A stretch of 64,000 nucleotides of DNA from Isochrysis galbana (taxonomy: Eukaryota > Haptophyta > Isochrysidales > Isochrysidaceae): the NCBI GenBank assembly GCA_018136815.1, contig CM030934.1:7026573-7090572 (forward strand). Direction: 5' to 3'. The position numbers were made by a program, and so were the translations under genes. The notes under the pieces were generated by a model. It worked only from the letters and a program-made list of their open reading frames with translations. It did no database searches and was not told the origin of the DNA. This document shows, piece by piece, positions 1 to 10,700 of this stretch; the stretch's first letter is position 1; every line of letters begins with the position of its first letter.

Positions 1-1300
1 GCCCGACGCGACTGGTGACCTGGAGGCGGCGTGAGCGAACACGGTTCCATCGCATTCTTGCAGTTGCCTTTGTTGGTGTGGTCGGCGTGTCATTAGATGA
101 TCATCTTGGAACCACAGCCTGTCGGAGTGTTTTGGATGCTTCTGTTTGCGGGCTATAACATGCGCCAGTCTCGGGGGTATCATGATAAGGCCATCGCCTC
201 GTTGCTCGCTCTCTCTCCGCTTCTCTTTTATCTTTTGCCGCTAGTCGTAGTGTAACAGTTCCCCGCGCGTGGGACGACGCTTTCCCCTTTCCCCCCGCGC
301 GCGTAACCCCTTCGACAAATGCTTTTGCCTCTCTTTCCCCACGTGTCGCCTCCCGGAGCGAAATTCTGCCAGGCCACCAATTGGTAGCGGTGGGGGCGAG
401 GCTGGGTTGAAAAAGAAGCTCTTGTTGATCCGGAGGCGCAAGCATTTTTATCGTGGGGCCGGGGAAAGATTTCCCCTTGTCGTGGAGCTAAAGGGAGCCG
501 CACCACGCCGCACGCTCTACCCTTAGAGCATGCCTGCTTTCCCGCGCCCTGCCTCCCTCCCTTCTCCCGCAGCGCGTTCTATCAATCTTTAGAGCGTGTC
601 TCCCCCACACCCCGCTCCTCCCCTCTCCTCCAGCCCCAAGTCCCGCGCGTACGACCCGCAGCCGAGACGAGATCCCTTCCTTCCATTCTCTCACGTCTTC
701 GCGGCGTTCCCTTGTTCCCTTGGCCGAAGAGGGTCGGAGAGTCTCCCGCGTTCGCCGGTTCCCCTCCGCTCCTCCAGCGCCCGCCCCCTTCCCGTTCCAT
801 TAGTTTCCCCCTTGTTCCCATAGTTTCCGAGTGGTTTCCCGTCGCCCCGTGTTCACATTCCTCCGTGCTTCTTCTGCTTCCCGCGACATCGCCAGGACGC
901 CTCGCTTGTGCCTCCCTTCTGTCTCCCCGCCTACCCTCGCTCGTCATGCCTGGTGCCTGACCATGGAGACATGGATCGCCTGTGCCGTCCCGTGTGCTCC
1001 CTTCCCGTGCTGCCTCCGGTCGCTCGTCCCGTTCCTCTCGCCCCGCGTTTCATACATCCCATGTTACATACAGACGCCCACAAGCACCACAACCTCACAC
1101 AGGCACCCACCACCACAGCCATAGCTATTCCACAGCCCACCACATGGTAGCGGAGGTGTGTCGCCCACACCTCTCGAGTCACTCTCAGATCATGTTGCGG
1201 GTAAGGAAGGGGCCTTGTACACTTGCCTTTTCCCATACGCCCCAATTAGGTTCCCCCGCGCGACTGCCCCCTCGTCCGCCGCGCCCCGGCACTCCCTCCC
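1..1300. other. gene-free stretch, pyrimidine-rich
   Basis: No reading frame here shows a recognisable domain or sensible exon structure. The plus strand is C/T-rich from about 540 to 900 with short Pro/Ser/Arg-rich frames on both strands that look compositional. It could be the leader of a gene outside the window, but nothing in the sequence shows that. Confidence 0.5.
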
Positions 1301-1317
1301 CCTCGCGCCATCTCGAT

Positions 1318-1455
1318 AGGCCCCGGACTTGAGCCCAGGGAGAATCCGAATCTGCACGCCTTGCGCGACCACGGCGAACATAGAAGACGGTATATAGCGA
1401 AGAAGGCTCGTACTCGTGACGAAATATCCATGCCAAAAGGCCTGGCAATACGACA
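1318..1455 (+). repeat. interspersed repeat R2, partial copy
   Basis: This stretch matches 27003-27120 (+) and the reverse complement of 3715-3840 almost base for base, including the cores CTTGAGCCCAGGGAGAATCC and GAAGACGGTATATAGCGAAG. The left end starts inside the repeat, so about 100 bp present in the other two copies are missing. The three copies sit in unrelated surroundings, which makes R2 a dispersed element and not a gene. Confidence 0.8.
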
Positions 1456-1459
1456 GACT

Positions 1460-1870
1460 CAATACAGAGCGCAGAGCGCACTGAGGAGCCATTTGTAGCT
1501 GTGCGTTTGGGCGAAAGAGAAATAGCAAAGAGAGAATTTAAATGCGCTCCCTGTACACTGTGCGCTATCAGCATATCATATCAATACCAATCCCAACCCT
1601 GTAGCGCTGCTCCTCCAGTTGATTACGGATCACTCATGCATGGTTGCTGTGCGCTGATATGTGGAGAATAATAGAAAATTGGCCACCTGCATCTCAACGC
1701 ACGGAGGACTAGAGTCGACCTCTCCATGACAGTGCGCCAGTTGTCGTAGCCGGCCGTTACCATTATGTGAGGCCAGTAGTATGAGGGGCGCACGAGTCTG
1801 ATGTCATTCTCGCACTGCAAGTACGTTCTTAGCCAAATGCTATTTCACCAAAGTAGCCATGGCCTGGTGG
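1460..1870. other. gene-free stretch
   Basis: No supported gene. Frames are short and interrupted. The stretch lies downstream of the lumen-protein gene, which reads away from it on the minus strand, so its right end probably holds that gene's 3' untranslated region. Confidence 0.4.
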
Positions 1871-1875
1871 TCGGT

Positions 1876-2400
1876 CTACTTCTTGATAGGCTCGCCGCAG
1901 TTATTGCTTCCGGGAAGGCGCTGGAGCCCTTGGCCCTCGCACGAGAAGAGGCCGAAGTACTGAGCCGTGAAAGTGGCCGGATCTGAGCTGTACGTCATCG
2001 TCGGGGTAAAGGCGGGAAGCGGGTAAGCACTCGAAATTACGCCGAGATAATCCGCAATGGCGACGCTCGCCGAGGTGGCCGCCAACTTTTGTGCGTCCAG
2101 CTCGCGCCGGCGAGCAGCGTCCTTCAGGCTTGCGACCTACGAAGCGTTGGTTGGGACAATCCATGACAAGACGATCGGCGGAGCGAATTGCCCCACACAA
2201 TTGCGACGTACCTGTTGGCCGAAGACGATGGCAGCCCCGGCGGCGCGCGTGCGCTGTTCTGCCGTTAGCTTCGGCGAGGCAGCCAGGACCTTGTCCATGA
2301 GCTCGCCGGTGCCCGACTGTTGCAAGGTGATGGTGCGCAATACCACGATTGCATCGTCATCGTTTGCCTTCAGCCTGCCTGAATTCAAGTCGGCCTGATA

Positions 2401-2431
<31 letters not shown>

Positions 2432-2821
2432 GCAACAGATGGTAAAGCAGTCCTGCCTGCACCGCGGCATTTCCTCTGTCCCGCCTGGGCACGATTCACA
2501 CCTAGTCGCTCCCCTGATATCTCTCTCGCCTCCCTCCCGCCCCCGTCCCCCCGCTTTCCCTCCTTCCCCCCCTCCCCCTCCGCCCCCCCCTCTCCCCCCA
2601 CCCCCCCCACCCCCCATCTCTCTCACCTCGAGCTCCGCCAGCTCCGTCTGCGCCCGTACCAGAGCGCCTAGCTGCCTGCGTGTCCCGCCATCCTCAGCAG
2701 CGAGAGCAGGGAGAACAGGCAACGCAGCAATCCCGCCGAGCAACGCCTCACGACGACCCACTCGACCGCCAGAAGGCAGAGAGAGAGAGAGGGCCGCACA
2801 CACCAGAGGCGCCACCCACAT
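1876..2821 (-). CDS. thylakoid-lumen protein with Tat-type signal (PsbQ-like helical bundle?)
   Basis: Three exons join in phase: 2821-2627, 2394-2212 and 2136-1876, giving about 212 residues. Donors are GAG|GTGAGA and CAG|GTACGT; acceptors are ATCAG and CGTAG. The N-terminus is a hydrophobic leader (MWVAPLVCAALSLSLP), then GRREALLGGIAALPVLPALA followed by AEDGG, a classical twin-arginine lumen signal. Such a bipartite leader is what plastid-lumen proteins of secondary-plastid algae carry. The mature part (about 170 residues) is rich in Ala, Leu and charged residues and looks helical, with a C-terminal stretch containing two Cys. The family could be PsbQ/Psb31-like, but this rests on size and helix content and not on a diagnostic motif. 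An in-frame ATG at 2860 is an alternative start. Targeting is well supported; function is not. Confidence 0.7.
2403..2433. repeat. (GA/CT)n microsatellite inside intron 1 of the lumen-protein gene
   Basis: About fifteen GA units on the plus strand. On the coding strand this is a CT run that ends a few bases before the ATCAG acceptor at 2395, so it sits exactly where the polypyrimidine tract belongs. C-rich homopolymer runs at 2560-2620 lie at the other end of the same intron. Confidence 0.9.
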
Positions 2822-2869
2822 CGCCGACGGAAAGAGAACGAAAGTGGAGGGCACACACATTTGTTGGAC

Positions 2870-3620
2870 TACTATTATAACTACAAGAAAACCGAGAGGA
2901 GACACGCGTGGCGGCACGCGGAGCGGGAGTCGGTCTTCTTCCAAGCAAAACAGTGGATGGAGAAAGCACAGCCTAGATGCGATACAGGTGTGAAATACGG
3001 TAGGGGGCCCCTCCAAACACAGCAAATTACGGCCTGTTCTTGGCTTTTCTAGAAACTTGAAACACGGGAATAGCCCGGTCACTCACTATGCTGGGGGTGC
3101 GGAGGGCACCAGCTGCAATGGGTAAATGAAGGGCTAAATAAGCTCCCTATAGGTTCCGGTAGGATGGATCAGCAAAAAAATTGGGGGGTTCTCCGGCGAA
3201 ATTTTCGAAAAATGAAAAATAACGAATTTCAGAATTTCAGGCCTTCGAAGTTCGAAGACGGTGCGCGAAATACAATCGGACCCCCTCCGGTATATCTTAG
3301 TGAGGCCCTTCATGCGAGGCACAAATATCGAATAGCGAGGAAGCGTGTGACGCCAACTCACTAAGTCCACAAGGCGTGGTTCTATGCACACTGGACCATA
3401 AGCAGTCAAACTCGTAATTTTGCACTTCAATGTGTACGAAAGTATCACAAAACTCAAGACGCTTATGTGAACCACTAGTCAACGAGGGCTAGAGCGGCTA
3501 ATTTGGCACCGCGACCGGGCGGACGGCATGGTCATTTTCTTATCCATTTCAACTAGTGACAGCACAAAACGACTGATCAAGATATGCTGCCCTAGTTGCC
3601 GAGCGAATTGCCCTCTCCAG
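2870..3620. other. gene-free stretch upstream of the lumen-protein gene
   Basis: No supported gene on either strand. The right half is AT-richer than its surroundings. The left part should hold the promoter and leader of the minus-strand lumen-protein gene, but no TATA box or initiator can be assigned with confidence. Confidence 0.4.
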
Positions 3621-3624
3621 CCTC

Positions 3625-3715
3625 GCACCGCCCCGACCGCCCCGACCCGCCCCTCGCAGAATTCGCCCTCTCTCGAACTCGGCATTGAGATCTAGATCTA
3701 GGATCAGCTGTTGTA
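3625..3715 (-). repeat. interspersed repeat R6
   Basis: The reverse complement matches 53236-53320 (+) over about 85 bp, sharing CCGAGTTCGAGAGAGGGCGA and the G-rich segment after it. It lies immediately beside an R2 copy here but not at 53 kb, so it is a separate short dispersed unit. Confidence 0.7.
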
Positions 3716-3950
3716 TTCAGGCCTTTTGGCATGAATATGTCGGCATGAGTACGAGCCTTCTTCGTTATATACCGTCTTCTTTGTTCGCCGTGGTCGCGCA
3801 AGGCGTGGAAATTCGGATTCTCCCTGGGCTCAAGTCCTGGTTCGCCGATTTTCGTCTCGAAATTCGAGGATTTGAGTTTAATTTTTACCGTTACGGTAAT
3901 TGTCCACGCGTTCAAGGTAAGAAATGCAGGTAACAGAACTGGGCCCCTCG
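3716..3950 (-). repeat. interspersed repeat R2, full-length copy
   Basis: About 235 bp match the reverse complement of 26887-27130, including GAAATGCAGGTAACAGAACT at one end and GGCCTTTTGGCATGAATAT at the other. In this orientation the core holds GGCTCAAGTCC (3827-3837), which resembles a Pol III B box, preceded 36 bp upstream by TGGTCGCGCAAGG, which weakly resembles an A box. A tRNA-derived SINE is therefore possible but unproven. Confidence 0.8.
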
Positions 3951-3958
3951 CGTTCCGA

Positions 3959-4012
3959 TCCCCCCCCCTGGCATGTCACCCCCCCCCTTTTGCAGCCCCC
4001 CCCCTGTCGTAT
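3959..4012. repeat. C-homopolymer tracts
   Basis: Runs of 7-9 C separated by a few bases. The tract sits between an R2 copy and a GTCC-type minisatellite, the same order seen in inverted orientation at 26398-27130, where the tract has grown to about 330 bp. Confidence 0.85.
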
Positions 4013-4122
4013 TCCCTACGATGACAAACTTTTACTTCTAACTGGTGGGTTATTTTAAGCCTCAAGGTCTCGTCGATTGGTATACTGCCTCTTCTCTTAC
4101 TTTCTCTCGATCCCCCGAGCGG

Positions 4123-4265
4123 AAGTCCTTCAGCGTCCTTCAACAGTGTCCCCCAGCGCGTCCTTCAGAGGTGTCCCGCAGCGCGTCCTTCAGCATCCTG
4201 CGGCGGTGTCCTCTAGCGCTGTCCCTCAGCGGTGTCCTCCGGCGCTGTCCCACAGCGCTCTGCAA
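4123..4265 (+). repeat. AGCGCTGTCC-type minisatellite
   Basis: Imperfect tandem units of roughly 12-25 bp built from GTCC, CAGCG and CTTCAG words (for example TCAGCGGTGTCCT and GGCGCTGTCCCACAGCG). The same satellite occurs in inverted orientation at 26398-26550. Its translation gives meaningless repeats, so the frames covering it are not genes. Confidence 0.75.
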
Positions 4266-4395
4266 CGTTCGTCGTCCCCTCGGAACTCGAGGTCGCCACC
4301 TCGAGACTCGAGTTCTCACCGCAAGTTCGCGCGGGGGAAACTCGAGTTCCACCTCGAGTCTCGAGTCTCAAGACTCGAGGTAGGATTCGCGAGGG

Positions 4396-4525
4396 CGGGG
4401 CAGCCTGCGAGCGCTTCGGCTCCGGCGGCTTGGGGTGGCCCCTGTGGGGCGTCGTGGCTGCGGGGGGCTGGGAGGCAGGAGCGGTCGGCGCGCGCTCCAT
4501 CGTTCAAACGATAACAATAGTTTAG
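4396..4525 (-). mobile_element. LINE 5'-end fragment, family A
   Basis: Reading on the minus strand, a short hairpin (AAACTATTGTTATCGTTT, one mismatch) is followed by an ATG at 4500 and about 35 codons starting MERAPTAPASQPPAATTP with a basic KPPEPKRSQ motif. The same start occurs at 35580, 52066 and 58888. Homology stops at about 4397, so only the 5' tip of the element remains. Confidence 0.75.
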
Positions 4526-4547
4526 ATTGTTGTGGGCGTTGGAGAAT

Positions 4548-4597
4548 GGTCAAAAAATATCACGCCCCTATTAGTAGTTAAAAAGCCCTGTTTGACC
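4548..4597. repeat. short GGTCAAA-ended repeat R7
   Basis: A 50-bp unit begins GGTCAAAAAAT and ends TTTGACC, giving 7-bp terminal inverted repeats, followed by GCCCTA. A second copy is at 53637-53690 with a different interior, and a partial one ends at about 47662. Two of the three lie just 5' of a LINE hairpin start. Confidence 0.6.
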
Positions 4598-4603
4598 GCC
4601 CTA

Positions 4604-4637
<34 letters not shown>

Positions 4638-4775
4638 TCGTCGTCGTCGTAGTAGTAGAAGTAGTAGAAGTATAGTATAGTAGTAGTAGCAGCAGCAGTA
4701 GCAGCAGACGCAGACGACAACGATGTTTGACGACGACGACGACATCATCGTAGTCGTCGTAGTCGTCACAGTACT
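4598..4775. repeat. (GTC)n, (GTA)n and (CAG)n trinucleotide repeats
   Basis: Interrupted GTC, AGT, AGC and GAC repeats. They lie just beyond the stop codon of the PIEZO gene and so may be in its 3' untranslated region. The Asp- and Leu-rich translations are compositional. Confidence 0.85.
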
Positions 4776-4796
4776 GTAAAAAGCCTCGAGGCACCA

Positions 4797-7700
4797 TCAA
4801 TCCCTCTTTAGCTCCGACCCTGTGAGCTGCAGCAGCGTCTCGGGGGATCGGTAGAGTCGTAGAGTAGCCTCATACAGCTCAGTCTCTTTCAAGAGTTGGC
4901 GCCGCCGTCGCGATATGTATAACCCGTCGAGAAGGTCGGCAATGTCACGAGAGTCCACGAGCTCGTCGAGGAGAAGGCGATACCGCGAGCCCCCGAGGGC
5001 GGATCGTGCCAAGCGGCCAATCCCTGCGAAATTCGGCGGGTGTCGGCGGCTTAACGGACATAATCACGTGTGCGTGTTGAGGTGTATGCGCATTGAGCCT
5101 TTACACTAGGGGCTGAGCGAGTTGTTACCGTACACAATCAGGCCGTAAAAGGCAAGTACGCCACCCTGTTGCGCGGTGTTCCATCCGATGCCGTCGAAGA
5201 TCCAATCCGACGCGACAACAAGGCGCAGACCCGAACCTCGGGTCGCGTTGAAGGGGGTAGGGTCGTCGTCGGCCTGCGTGAGGCGCCACCACGACAAGAA
5301 AGGAGAAGGGACCGTGTGCGACGGCACGCTATTCTTGACGCTTCTCCCCGAGAGCAACGAGATGCGACGCTCAAACGTGAGGGCTTGTTGAGTATGCCAG
5401 TAATCGATAGCACCGCCTTCAAGGGGGATTGGTTTCGCCTGCGAAAGATCGCGCACGAGAGAGGGCAAGTGGCAATGAGAGGGCTCTCAATACCCGGCCG
5501 TCACCAGTCGGATCACTGCGATACCAAAAACAACAGGGGGCGTGTCGATCTCGCACAACCCGGCAATGCTGCTTATGCCTCACCTTGTCAACCGATGGCA
5601 GTCGAACAAACTTGGGAAAGAAGGGTGGGAGGGCAATGGCTAGGTCGATCGGCTCCATGGTAGCGAGGGCTGCGTCGAGCGCCTCCCGCGCCGAGCCATT
5701 TAGAGGGACGTGCCGCTCGATGCGAATCGGTGTCCCGACATCGAATTTACGATGAATGTACAAGCGTAACCCAAGGGACAGCTCTGGCGAGGCACGAAGA
5801 GCGGCGCGCGCCTCGGGATTCATGCCAAAGACAGCCGTCGCCTCGGGGGAAAATTGCAGGACCGAATAGTGAGTTGCCCATGTCGATGAGAACAAGTAAG
5901 CATAGCCACAATTCGCCCAAACCGATAGCAACGCAGCGTTTCCGTGCGACGGTGACGGCGACGCGTGGGTGCGCGCAAAAGGTGCCGGCACAAGTGGAAT
6001 CGGGGGCGATGGCGGTGGCAAGTCGTTTTCAGCAGAGCGAGGCGCGGATCGCAACGCTTGCTCCCAAGCGGCAGTCACGACTACTGCTCCCTCCGATGGG
6101 TTCCGCACATGCAGCCCAGCGCGCTCTATTGCGCGCTGGCATAGGTCTCGTCGAAAAGCGTTCCTCAACATCGGGTCGTCCGAAGCAATGTCGTTGACAG
6201 TGGCCTGTTGCATCCGACCTAGCGGGAGTTCTGAAGAGAAGTCGTCTGCCGCCGATGACGAGACGTCGGAGACGATGAACAGTTCAGCCTCCGCGCGCGT
6301 GAGGGTGTTGCGAGAGTTGATTGGCTGATGTGGCATGAATGGGAGTCGTCGAATGCTCACGAAGGGACAGGACCGCCGAGGTAGCAACCCATACAGTGCG
6401 ACGCATCAAGCACAAGTGGGCAAGACGGCGCATAGGCACTACTTGCAAAAAAAGTATCGCGGGCGTAACGTAGTGGTGTACAAGCGGGTTACTCACATTG
6501 ATGTCAGAAAAGTAGATGAGTGGGCCCACCAAGGTGAGAACGAGTAACACGACGGGCATGACGCCCGAGATGAGCTTTGTCCGGAGAGGCAGCTCAACGC
6601 CTCGAGTAAGCATACGGCGCCAAGTCATGTCCGCCTGGACAGAGACAAGGCCTGCGTAGATGTCCTCACACCTGAGATCGAGGGGTATGTGAGCTGCACC
6701 TAGCAACGAGATATGCGGCCAGAATCGAATTGTGGCATGCGAGGGTGTGCGCAGGATCGAGCCTCCGGAGTCGCGGCCGACGCGGGCCCCGGATTGGCGT
6801 CTATAGAGCACGCTGGGCGGGACTTTGCGGTGTGAACGGGTCTCAGCCTCTCACTTGAACCACATGAAGACGGTGAGCGCTGTTGGCTGTACGGTCCAAT
6901 CCACAAATGTACGTATCTCCCAAGCAAATGGGAGCGCGCGGAAAATTATGCCAGCGTAGAGGAACGGGAGGGAGGGATCGCCTGTCACCGGGTGCTCGAT
7001 GACAACTAACTCCATGCCCCATCGCAGCTGTAGACGCAAGAGATCGGGCACAAGCACTTCTTAGACCTCGGCTATCGGCCCATGCGCGTTTGATGTTTTG
7101 GAGCACTTGATCACACCGGCACGTGTTGGCAGTACGTGCAGCGCCACGGACCCAAGCTCACCTGTCGAGCCGAAATGATGAGGTAGGCGCAGCACATCAA
7201 GTAGTAGAATTGGAGCCCTCCGGATCGGTCGCAGGTCATTCTCGAAGAGGCGCACTCTGACTCGCAGTGCCATGCTGGCAACTCACCAAAGAAGACGTGG
7301 GCGTGTAGACCGATCACAAGTCCGCAGTGTAGAATGAGCTTAAGTACGAGAGCCATGGAGACCCGGCTCTTCGCACGACTGGTCACACGATCCAAGCCGA
7401 GGCCATCCGCATTGGTTGAGGGGCGACTTGGCACAGGATCGCCGCTGGCAAAACGGCTACCAGCCGCACCTTCCTTCACGGGTGGGCCCCGTATACCGGC
7501 CGCCTCAGCACAACATGCGCTGTCTTGTGTTGGATTCAGGCTTCGCCTTGACGATTCGCCGGAAGTATTCAGGTGGGGCTCGGAACCAGGTGGCCTCCAG
7601 ATCCTATATATAGCACGGTCCGCGATGATGACTGCAAATGTGGTAAGGACCGAGAGAACCGTGGCCGCGTCGAATTGAGATGAGGAAAAAGATTGCTTGG

Positions 7701-10700
7701 CACCACTCACAGGATCGAAGCACCGTGTCGTGTACGAAATGGACGAGGCGGTCAATCGCGAGAAGTTCAGCAGTGACCAAAGCATGATACCCATGGACAG
7801 TGCGAAGGAAGTCAGATATAATGACGCGCCTTGTTTGGCGAAGTCGACCACCACTAGGCGCGTGATGAAGCCCGAGGCGTGCCTCGCGGCGTCACGCATT
7901 GCACTAATGGGAAGATGGTACAACGGGCTGATGAAGCGCTCGAAAACGCCGCCGCGCGCAGAAGACACTCCTCGCGATTGGCGTTCCGGCTTTGCCTCCT
8001 CCGAAGAGCGGTCATTGTGCGTGATCGAGCTCCTCCTCCGCAGATGCGAGTCGCGCAGACCGGCATCGATAGGTTGCGGAAAGGCATCGGTGAATCTACC
8101 GACGAAGGTCGAGCTGGCCCACGCCACACGCTCGTCTCGTGTAGTAGTCGCCGCATAGTGTGGGGCTCTCTGGCCTAGCTCATCGCCCGTCGCGGCTGAG
8201 CGGTCACCTAACGGATCCAATGGCTGCCACGTGGTCTCCCCATTGCCCTCGTCATCGCCGCACGTGAAACCAATGCCCTGCCCTCGCCCCGGTACATTAT
8301 CAATGCAAGATTCAATGTCCATCGGCCTCGATTGAGACGTGGCGCCGCCGTACTCCGCCTGAGGCCGTCGAGGGACCCCTTCCTCAGATGCACAACCTTG
8401 ATTTCTGCTCCGAATATGAGTACCTGAAGCAGCCGACGAAAATTCTTGTACATCTGAGGGGAAGGCACCCGTCACGGCGGCTATTTCGCGATCAACAATC
8501 AGTAGCAGCATTACGATGAGCTCGGATGCCATCGCACTCAGCAAGCCGACTCCCGGTGGCAGAGCATAGGAGCCCGCGTACTTGCGCAGGCCAAACACAA
8601 ACACTGAGGTCCGTGTCAACTCCTGCGGAAGGACGAGTGGTGGAGGTGGAGGCTGGCGCATGGGCGCGCGCAAGAGCTTGTCGGCCGCTGCACCAGTTTG
8701 TCTGCTCATCAACACCCTCCGGTATTGCAGCATGCGGTTGGAACCGGCTTCGGCTCCACAAAGCCGGACATGGTGATCCCACCTTCCCACGCCAAACTCC
8801 CGATTTTCACCTCTTGTCGCATCGGCACATCCAACTCGTCCACATTTGCCTGCTTGCCCCTGGAGTCAATGCACACCGCCATGACGCCTTTATGGCCAAT
8901 CTCATCCCAAGAGGAGGCTCCCAGTACTGTGTCGCTAGTCGAATGGGCTTCGTCGACGGGATGAATTGGCATGAACGAGCGAAACGCAAGAGGCGGCCAC
9001 GCGCAGACGACGGGTAGCTGCAGTGGGGCAGAGGTGAAAGCAGCTTACGCCTTGGCCTGCGATCGCACGCCTCAGATCTCAATGCCTCACCGATGCGTGG
9101 GCAATGGCGGTCAAGACGCAGTACCCCCGACGGCAAGCGCGCCTGATACAATACTTTGAGAACAAGGACCGTGCTGAAGTAAAGTATCAACGCATTTGAG
9201 TAGCTGCGCGATGGCCTCGGCGTTTCGAGCGCCGCATACAGGAAGACTGATACTGCTGGCGGCAGCGATAGCAGTGAGGCGTCGAGCGCATGATTGACGA
9301 CAAGAGCCGCCCACAATAAGGGCTGAGTATTGGAGGCGAGTGCACGGAATATGAGCGCAAATAGCGTTGGGGGGGGTCTAAGTGGGATGCGTGCCCGTTG
9401 GGACTTGAGCGCGCCACCGCCGCGAGGCTGCCGCCAGGGCCAATCTATCGTGCCGTCACCACACCCTTCAACTTCTTTTGAAGGAGAGATAGCGCTTCGG
9501 GCCGCTGGTTCCGCCGCTAGAAGCTGCTCCACTCCAGTCAGAGGAAGTGGAGAGTGCTCGTTGGTGCTCCGCCTTGGGATACTGTTTTGAACATTCGTGT
9601 GCCCAAGAGCTTCGGCGTCGTCCTCACGCGTAAGAGGGAGATCGCTCTCAGTGGACCTCGCCGTCGTTTGAGCTGGCTCAGTTGTGGGCGCGAGAGCTTG
9701 CCCTTCGCCTCTGCTGAAGAGTCCCCAAAAGTAGCGTCGTATCCGCGCGTCTTCTACTCGTGGTGCCTCCAGGACGTGTTGCGAGAGACGATACGTTTCT
9801 AGAGTGACATTGTCACCATGCCCATTGGGCGTAGTGCCCACGTCAACCTGCCCGTCGGCTCCGCCTGTCGACAGGCCGTCATTACTCGCTTCGTACGATG
9901 AATCTTCTACGCTCAGACTTGCTGCTGCACGGTCGGTGTCCACACGCGAGTCGTCTCGGGCATGGCCGGAGTCAGTAGCCCCAAGCGCCGACACGCCATG
10001 GAAATGGCGACGGGAGTCTTGGCGACAAAATGCCGCTCCCCCCTTTGCAGTGAACTTGCTCCTCCACGTCTCATCCGCTCGCCTCTCTGCCTCTTCCATG
10101 AGGAACGAATCCGTCGCGTCGATGATTGCAGCGCGCACCAAACTTTGAATCCGGGCACGAATCACAATGACGCGAGACACAAGCCAGCCTCGAGGCGAGG
10201 TACCATCGCTTTCCATCTCAAAGCCCAGCTCCAAGTCCTCCAAGCCACGTGAAGCCGACGACGAGCAGTGCATGTGTGATAGGCGAGATGCCGAATTTAA
10301 GCGCGAGAGCGATCCACCGGGGTCGACCACAACCCTCTCCAGGCTACTAGTGGTTGTAGCTGCTTTGCTACTCCTTGGCGCTGTTTCGATGGAAGGACCG
10401 ATATCGGAGATGATTCTATTGGCACCAAAGGCTGCGGAAGGCCCATCGATTTCGGCGCGCACGCCCATCTCTTCCTCAAGAAGCATGGTGAGGGCACGAA
10501 GCAAGGGCTTGGCGCCCATTGGCACCTGCACAACGAAGAACAGGAGGGCTGAGCATGTTGTGGCGTGTATCACCTAGCTAATGTTGAGATGCCGGAGCGC
10601 ACCTGCTCGCTCTTGGCGCCCTCCGCTGCCCCGCAGTCTAGCAACGCCTGTTTACATCGTTCCCTCTTCGCAACCGATGGACAGTCTTGTAGCGCAGCAA

